Assembly: GCA_902729315.2 (NCBI GenBank)
Contig: LR746265.1
Location: 317,501 to 381,500, forward strand
Reading direction: 5' to 3'
DNA length: 64,000 nucleotides
Source of the DNA: Spirodela intermedia
Lineage: Eukaryota; Streptophyta; Magnoliopsida; Alismatales; Araceae
The notes beneath the pieces were generated by a model. The model ran no database searches and was not told where the DNA came from. It saw nothing but the letters and a program-made list of their open reading frames with translations. A program made the position numbers and the translations under genes. This document shows positions 1 through 11,900 of the stretch, piece by piece (position 1 is the stretch's first letter; every line of letters begins with the position of its first letter).

Positions 1-1749
1 AACGTCCACGTGTTCTTCCGTGGGGCCCACTGCCGCAAGAGCATCAAATGCCCCCTACTACGTTATCTATGTTATCATAATCCCCCTCAAATATGGAAAC
101 TCCGTGGGGCCGAGTTTTGGCCGGAGATTAGGGGAGGGGGCACGAAGTTGGGGGGGGGGGGCGGAGAATTTTTATTAAGAAGATCCCACGGTCATTCCGA
201 TGCGAGCTCTGCAGGTTTTTCCCTTGGTTTGTTAAAATGTAGTAGATGTAATTGAGATCTCTCGAAGTTCTTCTAATAATTGATTGAGATATAGAGATTA
301 AGTTGTTAACTAAGAGAAAGTGTATCAAGATAACATTATTGATGGGATGGATCGAACTCTGATGGAATTCTAGTCAACGGTAGCAATGGGTTCAGCAAGT
401 TGCTTCTGAGCCCAAAGAATAATAAACAGCAAGATAGAATCTTGATGTTCATTTTCCTTGCTAATTATTCATCTTATAATCACCCTATGTTGCTGTGAGT
501 ACATCAACATGATGAAGGCAACATCTCGAATAGCTAGGTAATACTCAAAAAACTATTGAGCATACGCACACAGGAGCACTATACACAGTGGGTTGGTGCA
601 CGATGACGGGGTGAAACCATTTGTGATTCTGAGCTAGACTGGTTGGGCCGTTTGGGACCCCTAATTATCATGCATCTAGCTGTTCATGTTCTTCTAAAAG
701 AGAGGGTATATTTGCTGAGAATTACGAACACTATCGCTGGAATGTGCCACAATGAGCTCTCGTCGATCAGTGCTAGAATTCGTTGATGTGTCATATGACT
801 GATTCTTGCTCTTCGTACATTACGTAGTCGTCTTCGCCATTAATGGGAGCTCAGGGAGGAAGAGAAGATGCCAGCAATGGAGACTGTGTTTTACCTGGAT
901 TCTCCACTGTTAGAAAGACCTGTTCTACTATTCTTCTCCGCTTGCTGTCGAAGCTTGCTGTCGAAGATATTTACCTAATGGTCATGGAAGGAGAGATCCT
1001 TGTCCTCCAACCGATCTGGAAAACTTCGGGCCAGAACAGTGTTCGGTGACCTGTATGACCTTCCGTCATCCTGAATGGAACGGTAGAGAGGGAGAAGGAT
1101 CTCTCACGGAGGGGAGGGGAGGGGAGGCAGCTCTTTGGCGATAGAGGTGGAAGAAGCAGCACGCCTAAACTTGGTTTTAAGGGGATCATGGCGTGGTTCA
1201 TGTGGATGAGTATGAGATGCCTATTGAAGGGGAAAAGGACAAGGAAATGGAAAAGGAGTGTTCGCTAGGGCAACTTGGTGAGGGAAAGGTGGCAGCATTC
1301 ATTGCCCAAGGAAGGGTTATTCTCGCCAGTAATGTTTTTCCTCCCTTGGCTCCAAGGCTTTTACCTGTCACACTCACCCAACACCCTTCTCCATCGTTCT
1401 CAAAAGCCGTCAATTCGGCCTTCTACGCTCAGTGTCGCCACAGAAGCCCCCCCCTCGCCCGCCTTCTTTTCCGGCCAGACACATCAAACCCTAAATGATG
1501 CACAAGAAGGAAACCATGAAATCCAGCGGGATCTACCTAGAACACTAGGTTGCTCATCCTCCGATCTATCTATCTCCCTCTTGCTCTTCCTGTTATCCGT
1601 TCTCTCTCATTCGCCCTCTCCCTCAATCTCTTCCCTGATCAAAGCTTTTCCAAAAGTTTGGTCTTCTGGGGGAAGGTCCGCATCGGACGGGAGGTCGTTA
1701 TCTATATTGATCATCACCACATCAAAAGGTCTCAGAAGGTGGAAAGGAA
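1..1749 (+). other. 5' flank and probable leader of the ALOG gene, copy A
   Basis: No gene is recognisable here. A G-run lies near 151-162. The stretch 1,551-1,640 is rich in CT-type pyrimidine runs, as is usual for plant 5' leaders, and ends about 110 bases before the ALOG start codon. Several open frames cross this region (for example 1,193-1,498) but none resembles a known protein and none shows splice structure. The promoter position cannot be fixed by eye. Confidence 0.5.
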
Positions 1750-2382
1750 ATGGATGCTACTGCAGACAGCCCAGCTTCGGATGCAACCCCCAATGCTCCG
1801 GTGTGGGTGAGCGGATGTGCCGCGGGAGGGCTCTCCTCCTCTTCTTCATCCTCCTCCTCCTCCTTGTCCTCCACCTCCATGCCATCGTTGAGCCGATACG
1901 AGTCGCAGAAGCGCCGAGACTGGAACACCTTCGGCCAGTACCTGAGGAATCACCGGCCGCCGCTGTCTCTTTCGCGGTGCAGCGGCGCGCACGTGCTGGA
2001 ATTCCTTCGATACCTGGACCAGTTCGGCAAGACGAAGGTTCACACCCAGATGTGCCCCTTCTTCGGCCACCCCAACCCTCCTGCACCTTGCCCTTGCCCA
2101 CTCCGGCAGGCCTGGGGCAGCCTTGACGCACTCATCGGCCGCCTCCGAGCGGCCTACGAAGAGAACGGTGGGAAGCCGGAGGCCAACCCCTTCGGCGCCA
2201 GAGCCGTCCGACTCTACCTGAGGGAGGTGCGGGAGATGCAGGCCAAGGCGAGGGGAATCAGCTACGAGAAGAAGAAGCGGAAGAAGCCCTCCCAGGCTGG
2301 CGCTCAGCAGCAAAACCAGCCTCATCAGGCATCACCATCGGCTGGTGTAACCTCAACGGATCCCCACACCATATTATCATAA
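1750..2382 (+). CDS. ALOG-domain (LSH/G1-like) transcription factor, copy A
   Basis: This is a complete intronless gene of 210 residues. The family (Arabidopsis LSH, rice G1/TAW1) acts as plant-specific nuclear DNA-binding regulators of light response, organ boundaries and inflorescence architecture. A low-complexity N-terminus with ten consecutive Ser (about residues 29-38) precedes the ALOG domain at about residues 46-175. That domain opens with [14 protein letters not shown], contains the zinc-ribbon-like insert [14 protein letters not shown] with a CPCP motif, and ends with the basic nuclear localisation signal KKKRKK. Length and single-exon structure are normal for the family. The ATG at 1,750 was chosen because it directly precedes the family-typical acidic/Ser-rich leader. 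The sub-clade (LSH3/4 or G1L type) was not resolved. The same protein is encoded at 52,863-53,495. Confidence 0.93.
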   Translation: MDATADSPASDATPNAPVWVSGCAAGGLSSSSSSSSSSLSSTSMPSLSRYESQKRRDWNTFGQYLRNHRPPLSLSRCSGAHVLEFLRYLDQFGKTKVHTQMCPFFGHPNPPAPCPCPLRQAWGSLDALIGRLRAAYEENGGKPEANPFGARAVRLYLREVREMQAKARGISYEKKKRKKPSQAGAQQQNQPHQASPSAGVTSTDPHTILS

Positions 2383-3276
2383 TCTTCAGGAAGACCACCT
2401 GAGCTACTATCACTTCTGCTGCTGCTTCCTTTCTCCTGCTAGCATGCTTCCTTTCTCCTTTCCCCGTCAGTAGCGAGCGTATCACTAGGTTTCGAGTTTA
2501 AGGATGGTTTTGATCACCTCATGTTTTTTCTTTCCGATTTCTGTTCTTCCTCGTGTGCTGACTGAATCTATGATGAAATATTTCCTTCCTGTTGCTGCTG
2601 TTTTCCGGGAGAAGCGTAGCCTTCTTTCTCCTGTTGCCATAGAATTTGCCGCTGCGGCTGATGTTCTTGCAGTCAAACTCATGTTGGTGACGGTGGCTCC
2701 CGTGACCGATGCCCCTACGACAGTAGTATGAATCTACAGTGGCCTCTTTCTGTGATTAGAGAAGCAGCTGTAGCTGATCCTGTTTCTTGTGAAGAGACTT
2801 AATGGTACCTTGGTTGTGGTGGTGACGATAATGATGATGTCGGAGGCCACTGTAGAAGCAACGGTAGCTTACTACATCTATATTCATACCTATATTATCT
2901 ATCTATCTACCTTTATGTATAATCACTAGGCACAGTGCGGTCGTCGTGGAAATTTGTTGGGGTTCATACATCAGGTGAAATCTACTTGAATCACAGGTAT
3001 AAATTCCCAGTGCTGAATGCGCCAATCATGTTTTAAAGGCTTCTTCCTCATTTATGGTTTGACCCTTTGTGGTGTCGAATGTAGGAACAAAGACTCAGAA
3101 TACCCTCGATTCCAGCGTGTGATTCCTGTTCTGTCACGAGATGGAAAGTGATGATCATTCCATCTGTTTCCACGGTATTTGTGTTCGTTGGTCTTCCAGT
3201 TTACAACTTTCCTTAGCATGAAAAACTATTTTTATTAGCTTCTTTTCGATCGAAAAGGCCACATTGTTCATTCGCA

Positions 3277-3319
<43 letters not shown>

Positions 3320-3910
3320 CGCTCGCTCGCTCATACTCACTTATTCTTGAGGAAAGTTAATCTGAAGCTCCGCAAGGTTGGGCTGATTAAAAAAACGGAA
3401 TACTTAGCCCTTCGACGAGTCTGATAAATTTGGATGATCTACATTTTTCTGACGATAAATTTTGTCTTCATGGTAGATGATGTATAAGCACTACATAACT
3501 CATTCCTCCGCATGAATGCAAACAAACTTAGGAACTTCAACAATAGATGAGAAGCCCATGATGCTCCTCTACAGCGTATAGATTTTTCTTGAGATGACCA
3601 TAACGGACATCGTGTTAAAGAACAGATAAGCCCGTTCGAAGTTGATGAGTTGCATTCTCGTTGATCCATATTAAAAATTAGAAGTTTTTAAATCAAGGAT
3701 GCGAGGCTCCTATCTAGATTAATCTACGAATAGGGTACAACTAGGCGAGGATTTAAAAGGATTATCTTAGAGGAAATTAATTCTTAGGCATCTATTGTGT
3801 GTACGTTAGTTTTATAGAAGAAGTGGTGCAAGAGGTTCGAGAATTCCACGGGGCATAAGCATATCATTCCCTGAAACTGTTCCTTTCCACGATTGGCAGG
3901 TGCTTGGGAT

Positions 3911-4125
3911 CCCCCTTTGAGATCACCAGATTTCTTTACGCCATCTGTCTACTCTTGGGTCGAGGAGGGAGTTGATGGCTCGTCATTCCAAGGGGCTTTG
4001 AATGATAGCAGTGGTATTCTCAGGTAGCATGGCCCTTTGATCTGTTTTTCTCTTCGGCCGAGGAAGGAGTAATGGCTCTTCATTCCGAGGGGCTTTCAAT
4101 GGTAACAGTGGGAGCCATCCTCAGA
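3911..4125 (+). repeat. Diverged local tandem duplication, period 97 bp
   Basis: Two head-to-tail copies of a roughly 95-bp unit can be read here. The block containing tcattccaaggggcttt at 3,983 recurs as tcattccgaggggcttt at 4,080. Both copies sit between a ccctttga start and a ctcag end. The copies differ at many positions, so this duplication is much older than the 51-kb one; it is also present in copy B. No coding meaning was found. Confidence 0.75.
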
Positions 4126-5828
4126 CTGTCTCCTTCCGTGAAAGTCCAATCAAATGTTCATCATAACGCATCATTCTTCCTTCAAAATGGATTTTTTATC
4201 CTACATAATTATGGGAGAAGCTGGGAATTTGAGTGATCCTGTCTTTTTTTCTATCTTTTTTATTGTATTTCTCATCTGCCTTTGTCATACGCAGGCTCTG
4301 GATCCCTTCGGCAGCTCGTGATTAAATCACCATATTCTTTGAAAATTCCAATCTGTCGCAAGTTATCCAGAGGGAAGATCTAATCCTTGGAAATCCCTCA
4401 CAATTCATGTGCGAACATTACTACTCATTTCAATGTCCTCGGGAAACCGTCAATAACCGATGATTCGTAAGGACAGTTTCGTTCTCAATAAACATAGAGG
4501 AATATAATAAGATGTACTAATCAACCACCTCAAGTCCTTCGTAGAGAACTGAGGTTAGTGTTGCTTGCGTTTATTGGGTTTCGAGCATGCTTTCAGAGCC
4601 AAGCAAGAAACAAAAAAGAAGCATTTCTTCAACAAACAACGCCATTAAAGTAGATATCTCATGGCTTGTAGGGGGGATCGCCAACCTTATTCAAAGGTCT
4701 TGCACGGCTTCTACAGCGAGCGACGACAACATAGAAACGAAGGAGAAGAAAGGACGAGGAGAGAAAGAAAGGGAGGAGAAGACAGAAGGAGAAATTTGGC
4801 ATTTCAATCGAATACTAGGAGGTAATTTTAGGGAATTTCCACTGTCGTATCGAGAATTATCTCGAGTTTATGATGACTGGCGGTAGGTATCTTGGTGCAA
4901 ACGACAAATGCTCGTGAAGGAAAGAAAAAAGCCTAAGCTGCACTCCATGAAATACTCGGAAAACCTTTCCCAATGGCTTGATAATCAACGACTACACTCG
5001 ATCCTGTGATTCTGATCCCGTCTTCTGAATAAATTCCTCCCAGGAGTAGTTTTATCATCAGAGCTTCAGCTAAGTAGTAGATGACGGGAAGAAAGGGCTA
5101 CAGATGACGTTCTGTCCGATTGTCATTCCGGCTATCTTGATCACCAAATAACGGAGAAGATTTGGAAGAAACTACCGCTCTTCTCTGATAATGCCATCCC
5201 AGAGCAGACGAAAAGGCAGAGCTTATGAACTTTTGCCGAAGCTCATGGAAGGGTTCACGCGAGCATCGGAAAAAAGATGAAGAAAAGTTACGGAGAGACG
5301 TTTGCTCCATCCATTCTAACTCTTCTACCTCCGCTTCTCCTCCGTAGTTCAACTTGTCTGCGGAGCTGAATGGACCGAGTAGTTGATATCGATGAAGTCT
5401 AAGTTCGGAGAAAGGGATCGTGGTTTAGACACGTATAGGTTAAATTCTTCGGATGAGTTGCTTTTCTACTCCTGTGCCTTTATATAAGTTGTTTGTCCGA
5501 TAGGTGATCCCAGCGGAGGAGGAGGGAGCCTTCAAGATTGTAGTACGATGCTTTAGGCCGTTAAACGGAATCGTAACCGATTCTGAAGGGAAAGGCGGTA
5601 CACTTTAGTGTTAACCTTTATAGAAAGTTGAGAGAGAGAGAGAGAGAGAGAGACTCTTGTACGCGCCGCCCGGCCTCTGTGACGAGGAGGAAGGAGGCAA
5701 GGCTACAAATGTTCCAAGTGCAGTGGAAATGAGCAGAGTAAATGCGTACTTGTAGTAATCCTCTCTTTCTCTCTCTCTCTTTCTCTCCCCGTCCCCAACC
5801 CGCGCGTCCCTCTCTCTCCATATCTCCC

Positions 5829-6082
5829 CTTCACTGTTGTTGTCGCCAGCCTGTCGGTTGGAGCAGCAATCTGGGTTTGTTGTTTTTCTCTAATTTCCAT
5901 CTCCCCCCAGATGCGTCCCATAGTGAATTTCTAGATTTGGCCTATCAACTCTCTCTCTCCCTGCTTCACTGTTATTGTTTCCGCCGGTCTGTATCTGACA
6001 GCAGCGATCTGGGTCGGTTGTTTTTTTCTTCTCCCTATTTCCTGGTGATGCATTCCATTGTGAAACTGCAAGATTTGGCTTG
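5829..6082 (+). repeat. Diverged local tandem duplication, period 135 bp
   Basis: The block starting cttcactgttgttg at 5,829 recurs as cttcactgttattg at 5,964. Both copies run through a gcagc(a/g)atctgggt segment and end at agatttggc. They are separated by a CT tract. The element is conserved in copy B (about 56,930-57,180). It may be transcribed leader or downstream sequence; no protein is evident. Confidence 0.75.
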
Positions 6083-8287
6083 ATGAATGAATGTATTGCA
6101 TAAAATTCTAGCCCTCTTACTTAGAACCAATTGATTCTCATTCTATTCTCGCTTGATCGAATGCTGTCTTCATGCAGCCTGAGGATGAACCCTAGAATTT
6201 TAATACTCGCTGAAATTGTAAGACCTTCCGAATTCAAACCTGTCGTCATAGAGTAGTATAAGCTAGTAGATGAGACTCTCTACTTCCCAACATCGCGAGA
6301 CTGACCTAATAGAGGCCTTTTCTCGAGAGAGAGGATGACCCCGGGACTGTTCAGGGATGTTAAAAGAGGTTTCCTTGACGTGAGTTGCTTACGCACTGCG
6401 GATTAAACCGGTTAAACCCGTGACGGTGGACCAGCAGGGATGAAAGAATTCTTCGAATGCCAAACAAACAGGGATTCATCACCGGTCATGTCAAGATCCA
6501 AGAGACTTTGTAAGGAATTCTTCTTCGTTCCAATACACGGAAGAGGTGTGGATGGTTCTCAGGAATGCTTTGCACAGCGAGAGAGAGAGAGAGAGAGAGA
6601 CACTAGTCCTTGGACACTGACGTGAGGGGTGACTCGTCAGAGGGCATTAATATAGGAACCCTCCTCGTTTGAATCGCCAGTGCCTGTTCATGGCCTTACA
6701 TCCGTCGCGTTTCCTCGATCAGTTTACTGTTAATCGTTGGGTTCGGGGACTCCCTCCACAAACGTAAGGTCTTCTCATCTTCGGCGGTAATGGTGCGACG
6801 ATTGATGTCAGAAGCACCGCGGCAATGAGAAATCTGGAACCTCTCTCCGTCTGTGTCCAAGCGACGATGAAGGCGATGCATGTATGCCGTTCTCTGTGGG
6901 AAGTATGGTCGGGTGTACCGCCGGTCGCTCAAGCTCTTGAGATCTCTGACTCGTAACGTATCGGGTCTGGAAAGTTGTCCTCTGAAAACAGTTCTATCAG
7001 GCTGCATGTGGTGCCGATCATCATCTCCGTCTCTCTCTCTCGCTCTCGCTCTTTCTCTCTGTGGTGTGAAGAGAGAAGAGGTAGGAAAGGGTGGTGGACA
7101 GCAACCGGGGATAGAGAATCTAGTCCGTACGAGAACTCAAAATGTTTTGGGTCACTTCGCGACACATATGGTGAAATAAGAGAGAACAGGAAAAGAAAAG
7201 TTGTCAAAGAGACTGTTGCTGTCTCTGCCTACTCCGATCCGCGTTCCTCTCTCTCTCTCTCTCTCTCCCCCCCGCCCCCCATACCTGTGTCTACGCGCGC
7301 AGAGGTGTAAGATTGTGATTAGAAGGGAAGCAGGGTTCAGACCGCCGCCCGTGCCGTCCCACGTGGAGGGTCGTCCTGTTTGTCGGCGCCGCGCGCGGCG
7401 GAGGTCACCACCTGCGGTCCACGAGGCGGCGTACGGAGGGATGTCGGTGGACGGAGAGACCACACCCGTAATTGCCGCCGTCTCTCTCTCTCTCTCTCCC
7501 TCCCTTCTTCTCGCTCCTCTCCGCCTCTCGGCTTCCGTTCTTACTTCTCCTGTAGGGAATCGTCCCCCATTGGGTCATCTCTCTCTCTCTCGCTATCTCT
7601 CTTTTCCTTGGGCTTTGACTTTGCCGTACGGTCTTCTCGTAGGCCTGGCCTGTCTGTCCGCAGAGGGAAGTGCAGGGAGCGGAGAGGGGGGAAGACCCGC
7701 CTGCGTGCGGGTGAGGAATTCTTTATCGGCATCGGCATCACGTAAAGGGCGAAGACCGACTGACCGCAGTCGCTCTGCACAGCCGCCCAGTCTCGCGGAG
7801 GATCTCGTACAACCCCCTTCAGTCTGCAACAGAACGGGGAAACGGACTCTCTCTCTCTCTCTCTCTCTTTCTCGTTCGCTCGCTCGCTCGCTCGCTCTCC
7901 TCTTCCACCCCTGCCTGTGACTCCCAATAAGACGGCAGATTTTTGTTGGGTTCCCCCGACAAGAACATTCGAACTGTTTCTGGAGGAAATCACTTCATAT
8001 TTTCTGAATTCCATCCTTTGCGAATCCAACCCTTTGCCTTCAAAAATTGGTCGACATCTTTTCGAGTCTGAAATTTTCAGTCTCCGGAGCCAGTAAGCTT
8101 TAGAGAAAAAATACCCTTTACACAGTCACACGTCCACTATCGACAGTAATCTCTCTCTCTCTCTCTCTACGTTCTTGACCCGAGATCTCCAACAGTGCAG
8201 TGTTCCCGAGCGCGTCGAACTGTATATCTTAAACGAAACACATCAACCAAACGATGCAGACTCTCAGAACAAACTACCCACGCCATT

Positions 8288-8289
<2 letters not shown>

Positions 8290-8329
<40 letters not shown>

Positions 8330-8344
8330 CTCTCTCTCTCTCTC
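8290..8344. repeat. (CT)n microsatellite, length-polymorphic between copies
   Basis: This is a CT tract of about 54 bp with one CG interruption. The equivalent tract in copy B, 59,409-59,436, is about 28 bp. It generates spurious Leu-Ser and Arg-Glu repeat frames on the two strands. Mismatch in length against near-identical flanks is the usual signature of allelic or very recent copies. Confidence 0.9.
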
Positions 8345-8884
8345 AAGGTAGAAAAAGAGAGAAAGAGCAGGATGGAGGAGAAGAGCCTCCTGACAGAAGC
8401 CACAGGAAAGCGAGGCAGGGGAAAGAAACATTGGACTTACCGCGGAAGGGAAGCCATGCTGATAGCATCGTCGTCTTCCGGAGGGGGAAGGGGGGGAGTC
8501 CACTGGTCAACGCGGGCAGGCGGGCAGCCAGCACGTGGGGGATTCAGATGTCAATCCCCAAAGCCCCGACGCACGTGAGCGCGCATAAGGGCGGACATAG
8601 AGACCGTCTCTCCCCCGAGGTATGGGGCCGGGTCTCCTGCGTTTGGATCGTCGGAAGAGATGGAACAAGAAAATCCCACGCCGATATTGCCAAATTCATA
8701 CCGAAATCCGATACGTTTGGATCGTCGGAAAAGGTGTGAAACCCGTGGATTTTAGAATCTTCCGTCTGCCACCATTTTACAGCAACCCAAACGACCTCAT
8801 AGATGCCCCCGCACGATCAAAAATAAATTAATACTGCACAATTCCTAACTCTGTACAGCCAAAACCCCTTCAAAGATCTAGGAA

Positions 8885-8920
<36 letters not shown>

Positions 8921-8943
8921 ACCGGGAGGTCCGTTGACTCGGA

Positions 8944-11900
8944 TCAGGAGGAGACCGCCGCGAAGGTCAGGTCGAGAGGCCTCAAGGCCCCCTGGATGAT
9001 CTCCTGAACCATCCTGTTGCGGCGGCAGACCTCGGAGAGCTCCTCGAGGGTCTCCGTCAAGGCGGCGATGTTCGAACCCGCCGCCGCCGCCTCCGAGAGG
9101 GTCTCCAGGAATCTGGAGCACTCGGCCTCGGTCAGCGCCGCCGCCGGTATCAGCGCGACGCTCTCCTTCGCCCACCCCAACACCTTCGCACCGTACGCCC
9201 TGGTCAACGCCAGCAAGACGTAGGTTACCTGCAAGAGGACGGCGAATCAGGGAGGAGCCAGATTCCAGTCCGGAGACGGCTGACGGATTACCTCTTCGAG
9301 CCGGGAAGGAGGAAGCGCCCCCGCCATGGAGGCGATCAAGATTCTGGTCAACGTCGCGCCGCGGGAGAGCACGACGCTGTCGATGATCGGGCGGTATTTT
9401 ACTCCGGCGGGAGAGTTGGCGAGGTCAAAAACGTCCGACAAGAAGGTCAATATGGATTTGCAGGCGTCCCTGCGCAGAGAAAACAAGGTCAAGATGTTGG
9501 TTAGCATGATGATGATGACCATTGACGCGCTGATAAAGCAGAAAATTCCCCAGCAGACAAGGAACAGGCAGACTGATGATATTTCTCATAGTCATAGCTT
9601 CGGCCATCGAGCTAGGAGAGCAGAACAGCTTGAAAACCATCCTGCAGAGGGCATTCTTAAGAAGGAGACTACGACAACGACGAGGAGGAGAAGAAATGGG
9701 GATTACCTGTGCTGTATTGTCGCCCCGACCATCGAGCATTCGATTAGTGACGCAAAAATGGAAGAAGGGACGAACAAATCGGGGCAATATCGGATGCATC
9801 TCGATGCCAGTAGGTAACAGTCGTCGGCCAAGTCTGGTCTTGCTGTGAATTCCTGCAACGCCAGATGAAACCCATTCCAGCATAAGACCTATGCGTGAGC
9901 AACCATGGCCGGGATTGAAGAGAAGATGGAAATTCTGAAGGAATACTTGTATTGACGTGAGAATCTTCGTGGTGTGACCGAAGAGCGCCTCGATCAAGCT
10001 CCGGAGGTAGCTCGCACAAGATGGGTCTGACCCAAATATCTGCCTCAGGCAGCAGCAGACATTGGTTAGTAACGAAGATTAAACAGTATGAAAAGAAAAA
10101 AAACACAAAAAAGCCCACAAACGAGTACGCAGGGTCAGGCAGGACTCAAGTGGCCTGTGGTCACCTTTATAACTTCGCTTGAAAGATAGAGGAAGCATGG
10201 CTGGTTGTGCTGAGGATATAAAACCTGCACTTCCTCAAGCATGGCCCCAATGGTGACTACCATGTACCTTCCTGAAGTCCTCAGCTTCAGCCAAAAAAAA
10301 AAAAAAAAAAAAAAAAACACGGAGAGGGTGAATGCAGAGAAAGTACCGCAATCCATTTCATGCGTTGTAGTTATTCTCTGGCATTAGCATCGTGAGTTAT
10401 TTTTGGATGAAATATCAGGCACGATTTAAATCAGTTTTTGTTCCTCCAACATAGCTACTAAAAGGTGGTAGACCTCTGCTGAGACCGATCAGGCTTATTC
10501 CTACCGCATTCTGACAGATATCTCAACCTGGGCCGAGGAGATCAATGTCCCACAGGGGCCGGGAACACAGCACGCAAAACTACTAAGCATTTTAGACGGG
10601 GAAGTCAACCTTCAGTGCATCAGGTAGATTCTCATCTCAAAAGAGAATAAAATGCTTGTTACAAGCTTGGGATGAAGAAGGAAAATACAGGAAGGGCATG
10701 AAGCTAAATTGTAATGACTTACGGCATATTTGCAAGCTCGGCATAGAGATTCCATGGTCCTCATGTCCCAGGCCCGACTACATTTTTGGACCGCATAAAA
10801 GAGTTAAACAGGAAGCAGCAAGGAATCCACAATGAGGGAGTCAAGCAGCGGGGGAATTACCGGTCAAATATGGCTTTGAAAATCGGCCAAAGCCTATGAA
10901 TAGTGTCTGCCACAACTTCAGGGAGATTCACATTCCTGATGGGAGTTTTTAACTTGTCAATTTCCAGTACTATTGATGGAAAAATGGCATGGAATAATTA
11001 GCATATGTTTACCTAAAAATACAGGCGAGCCTATCAATATGAACTGTGAGATGGCGCGCGAGGATTTGCTCCAGGGATCCCCCGGCTTCATGGGTTACCT
11101 TCTGCTTGTGCAAGAACAAAAGGGTGTCTGATCAATAAGAAAGTCACATTGTTTAGAGGTTCCTTGTGTTTGGGGCAAACCTCTAAGGGAGCGACGGCAG
11201 GGAGACACAATAATTCCACTGCCTTTTTGGCGTGCTCTGTAGGGAGTACTGAAATAAGCGCGCTACAAAAAAAAAAAAAGAAAAGGTTTCAAGATGTAGT
11301 AAACGAATTTCAGATTATGCATGCATTTTGTTACAATTGCTGTTTACAGATGGGTATTTGATACGATCCGAGGAGGTATCCCAAGGAGGAAGGCACAGAA
11401 AGTCCTTCAAGAAATGGGTATCCACCTGTTTATTTAAGGGTTTAAGAAGTGGATTTAAACCTCAGGCAACAACCAATCTCCTGACATATGCTGGTACACA
11501 TTTGGAAATAGATCATAAACCTTCAAGCAAACAGTCATTGTTATATTTGCGCCTGATCCATCAATTTCGGACTGGTCAAGGTTCAAGCTGGTAGGTAGAA
11601 CAATATCAAGCTGCATTTACTCATCATATAGTCTCCTCGTCATTGTTTTGGTTGAATGCATTCAAGAACGTCGTTATGAGGATTGGGCAAGCCAGTCTTT
11701 TTCTACATCCCACTGAATGACTTCCAGATTAGTAAAAAGAATCTGAGTGAAGATTTTTTCTACTTTAAAAGAAATATTACCATTCTATGTTAACCGCACC
11801 ATTAACTGCTTTCATAGGTGCATAACGTTTTATCATTGATCACACGAGCACAAATCCACTTTGACTTTCCGTGACAGAAACATTAGCTCATTCTAGTTAA

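Larger units (their letters stand above)
2383..8943. other. Microsatellite-rich spacer between ALOG and transportin, copy A
   Basis: No gene is supported in these 6.5 kb. The spacer holds many CT/GA tracts (3,281-3,316; 5,632-5,653; 6,580-6,600; 7,246-7,268; 7,848-7,868; 8,150-8,168; 8,290-8,344; 8,890-8,918), some grading into CGCT repeats such as 3,316-3,331 and 7,872-7,899. It also holds two local tandem duplications, listed separately. Open frames in this interval are mostly Ser-Leu or Arg-Glu products of the dinucleotide tracts. The part from about 2,383 to 2,760 is probably the ALOG 3' untranslated region. Confidence 0.6.

Noticed and set aside
1275-2126. 283-residue plus-strand frame overlapping the ALOG gene
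   Set aside because: It is an out-of-frame shadow of the ALOG leader and coding sequence; the ALOG frame carries the family domain.
6696-7007. 103-residue minus-strand frame conserved in both copies (57,791-58,102)
   Set aside because: Conservation between copies A and B means nothing here, since all sequence is near-identical. No homology, start context or splice signals were recognised.
7201-7920. 239-residue plus-strand frame in the ALOG-transportin spacer
   Set aside because: Its length comes from several CT tracts read as Leu-Ser repeats; no domain, no splice logic, and copy B breaks the frame differently because tract lengths differ.
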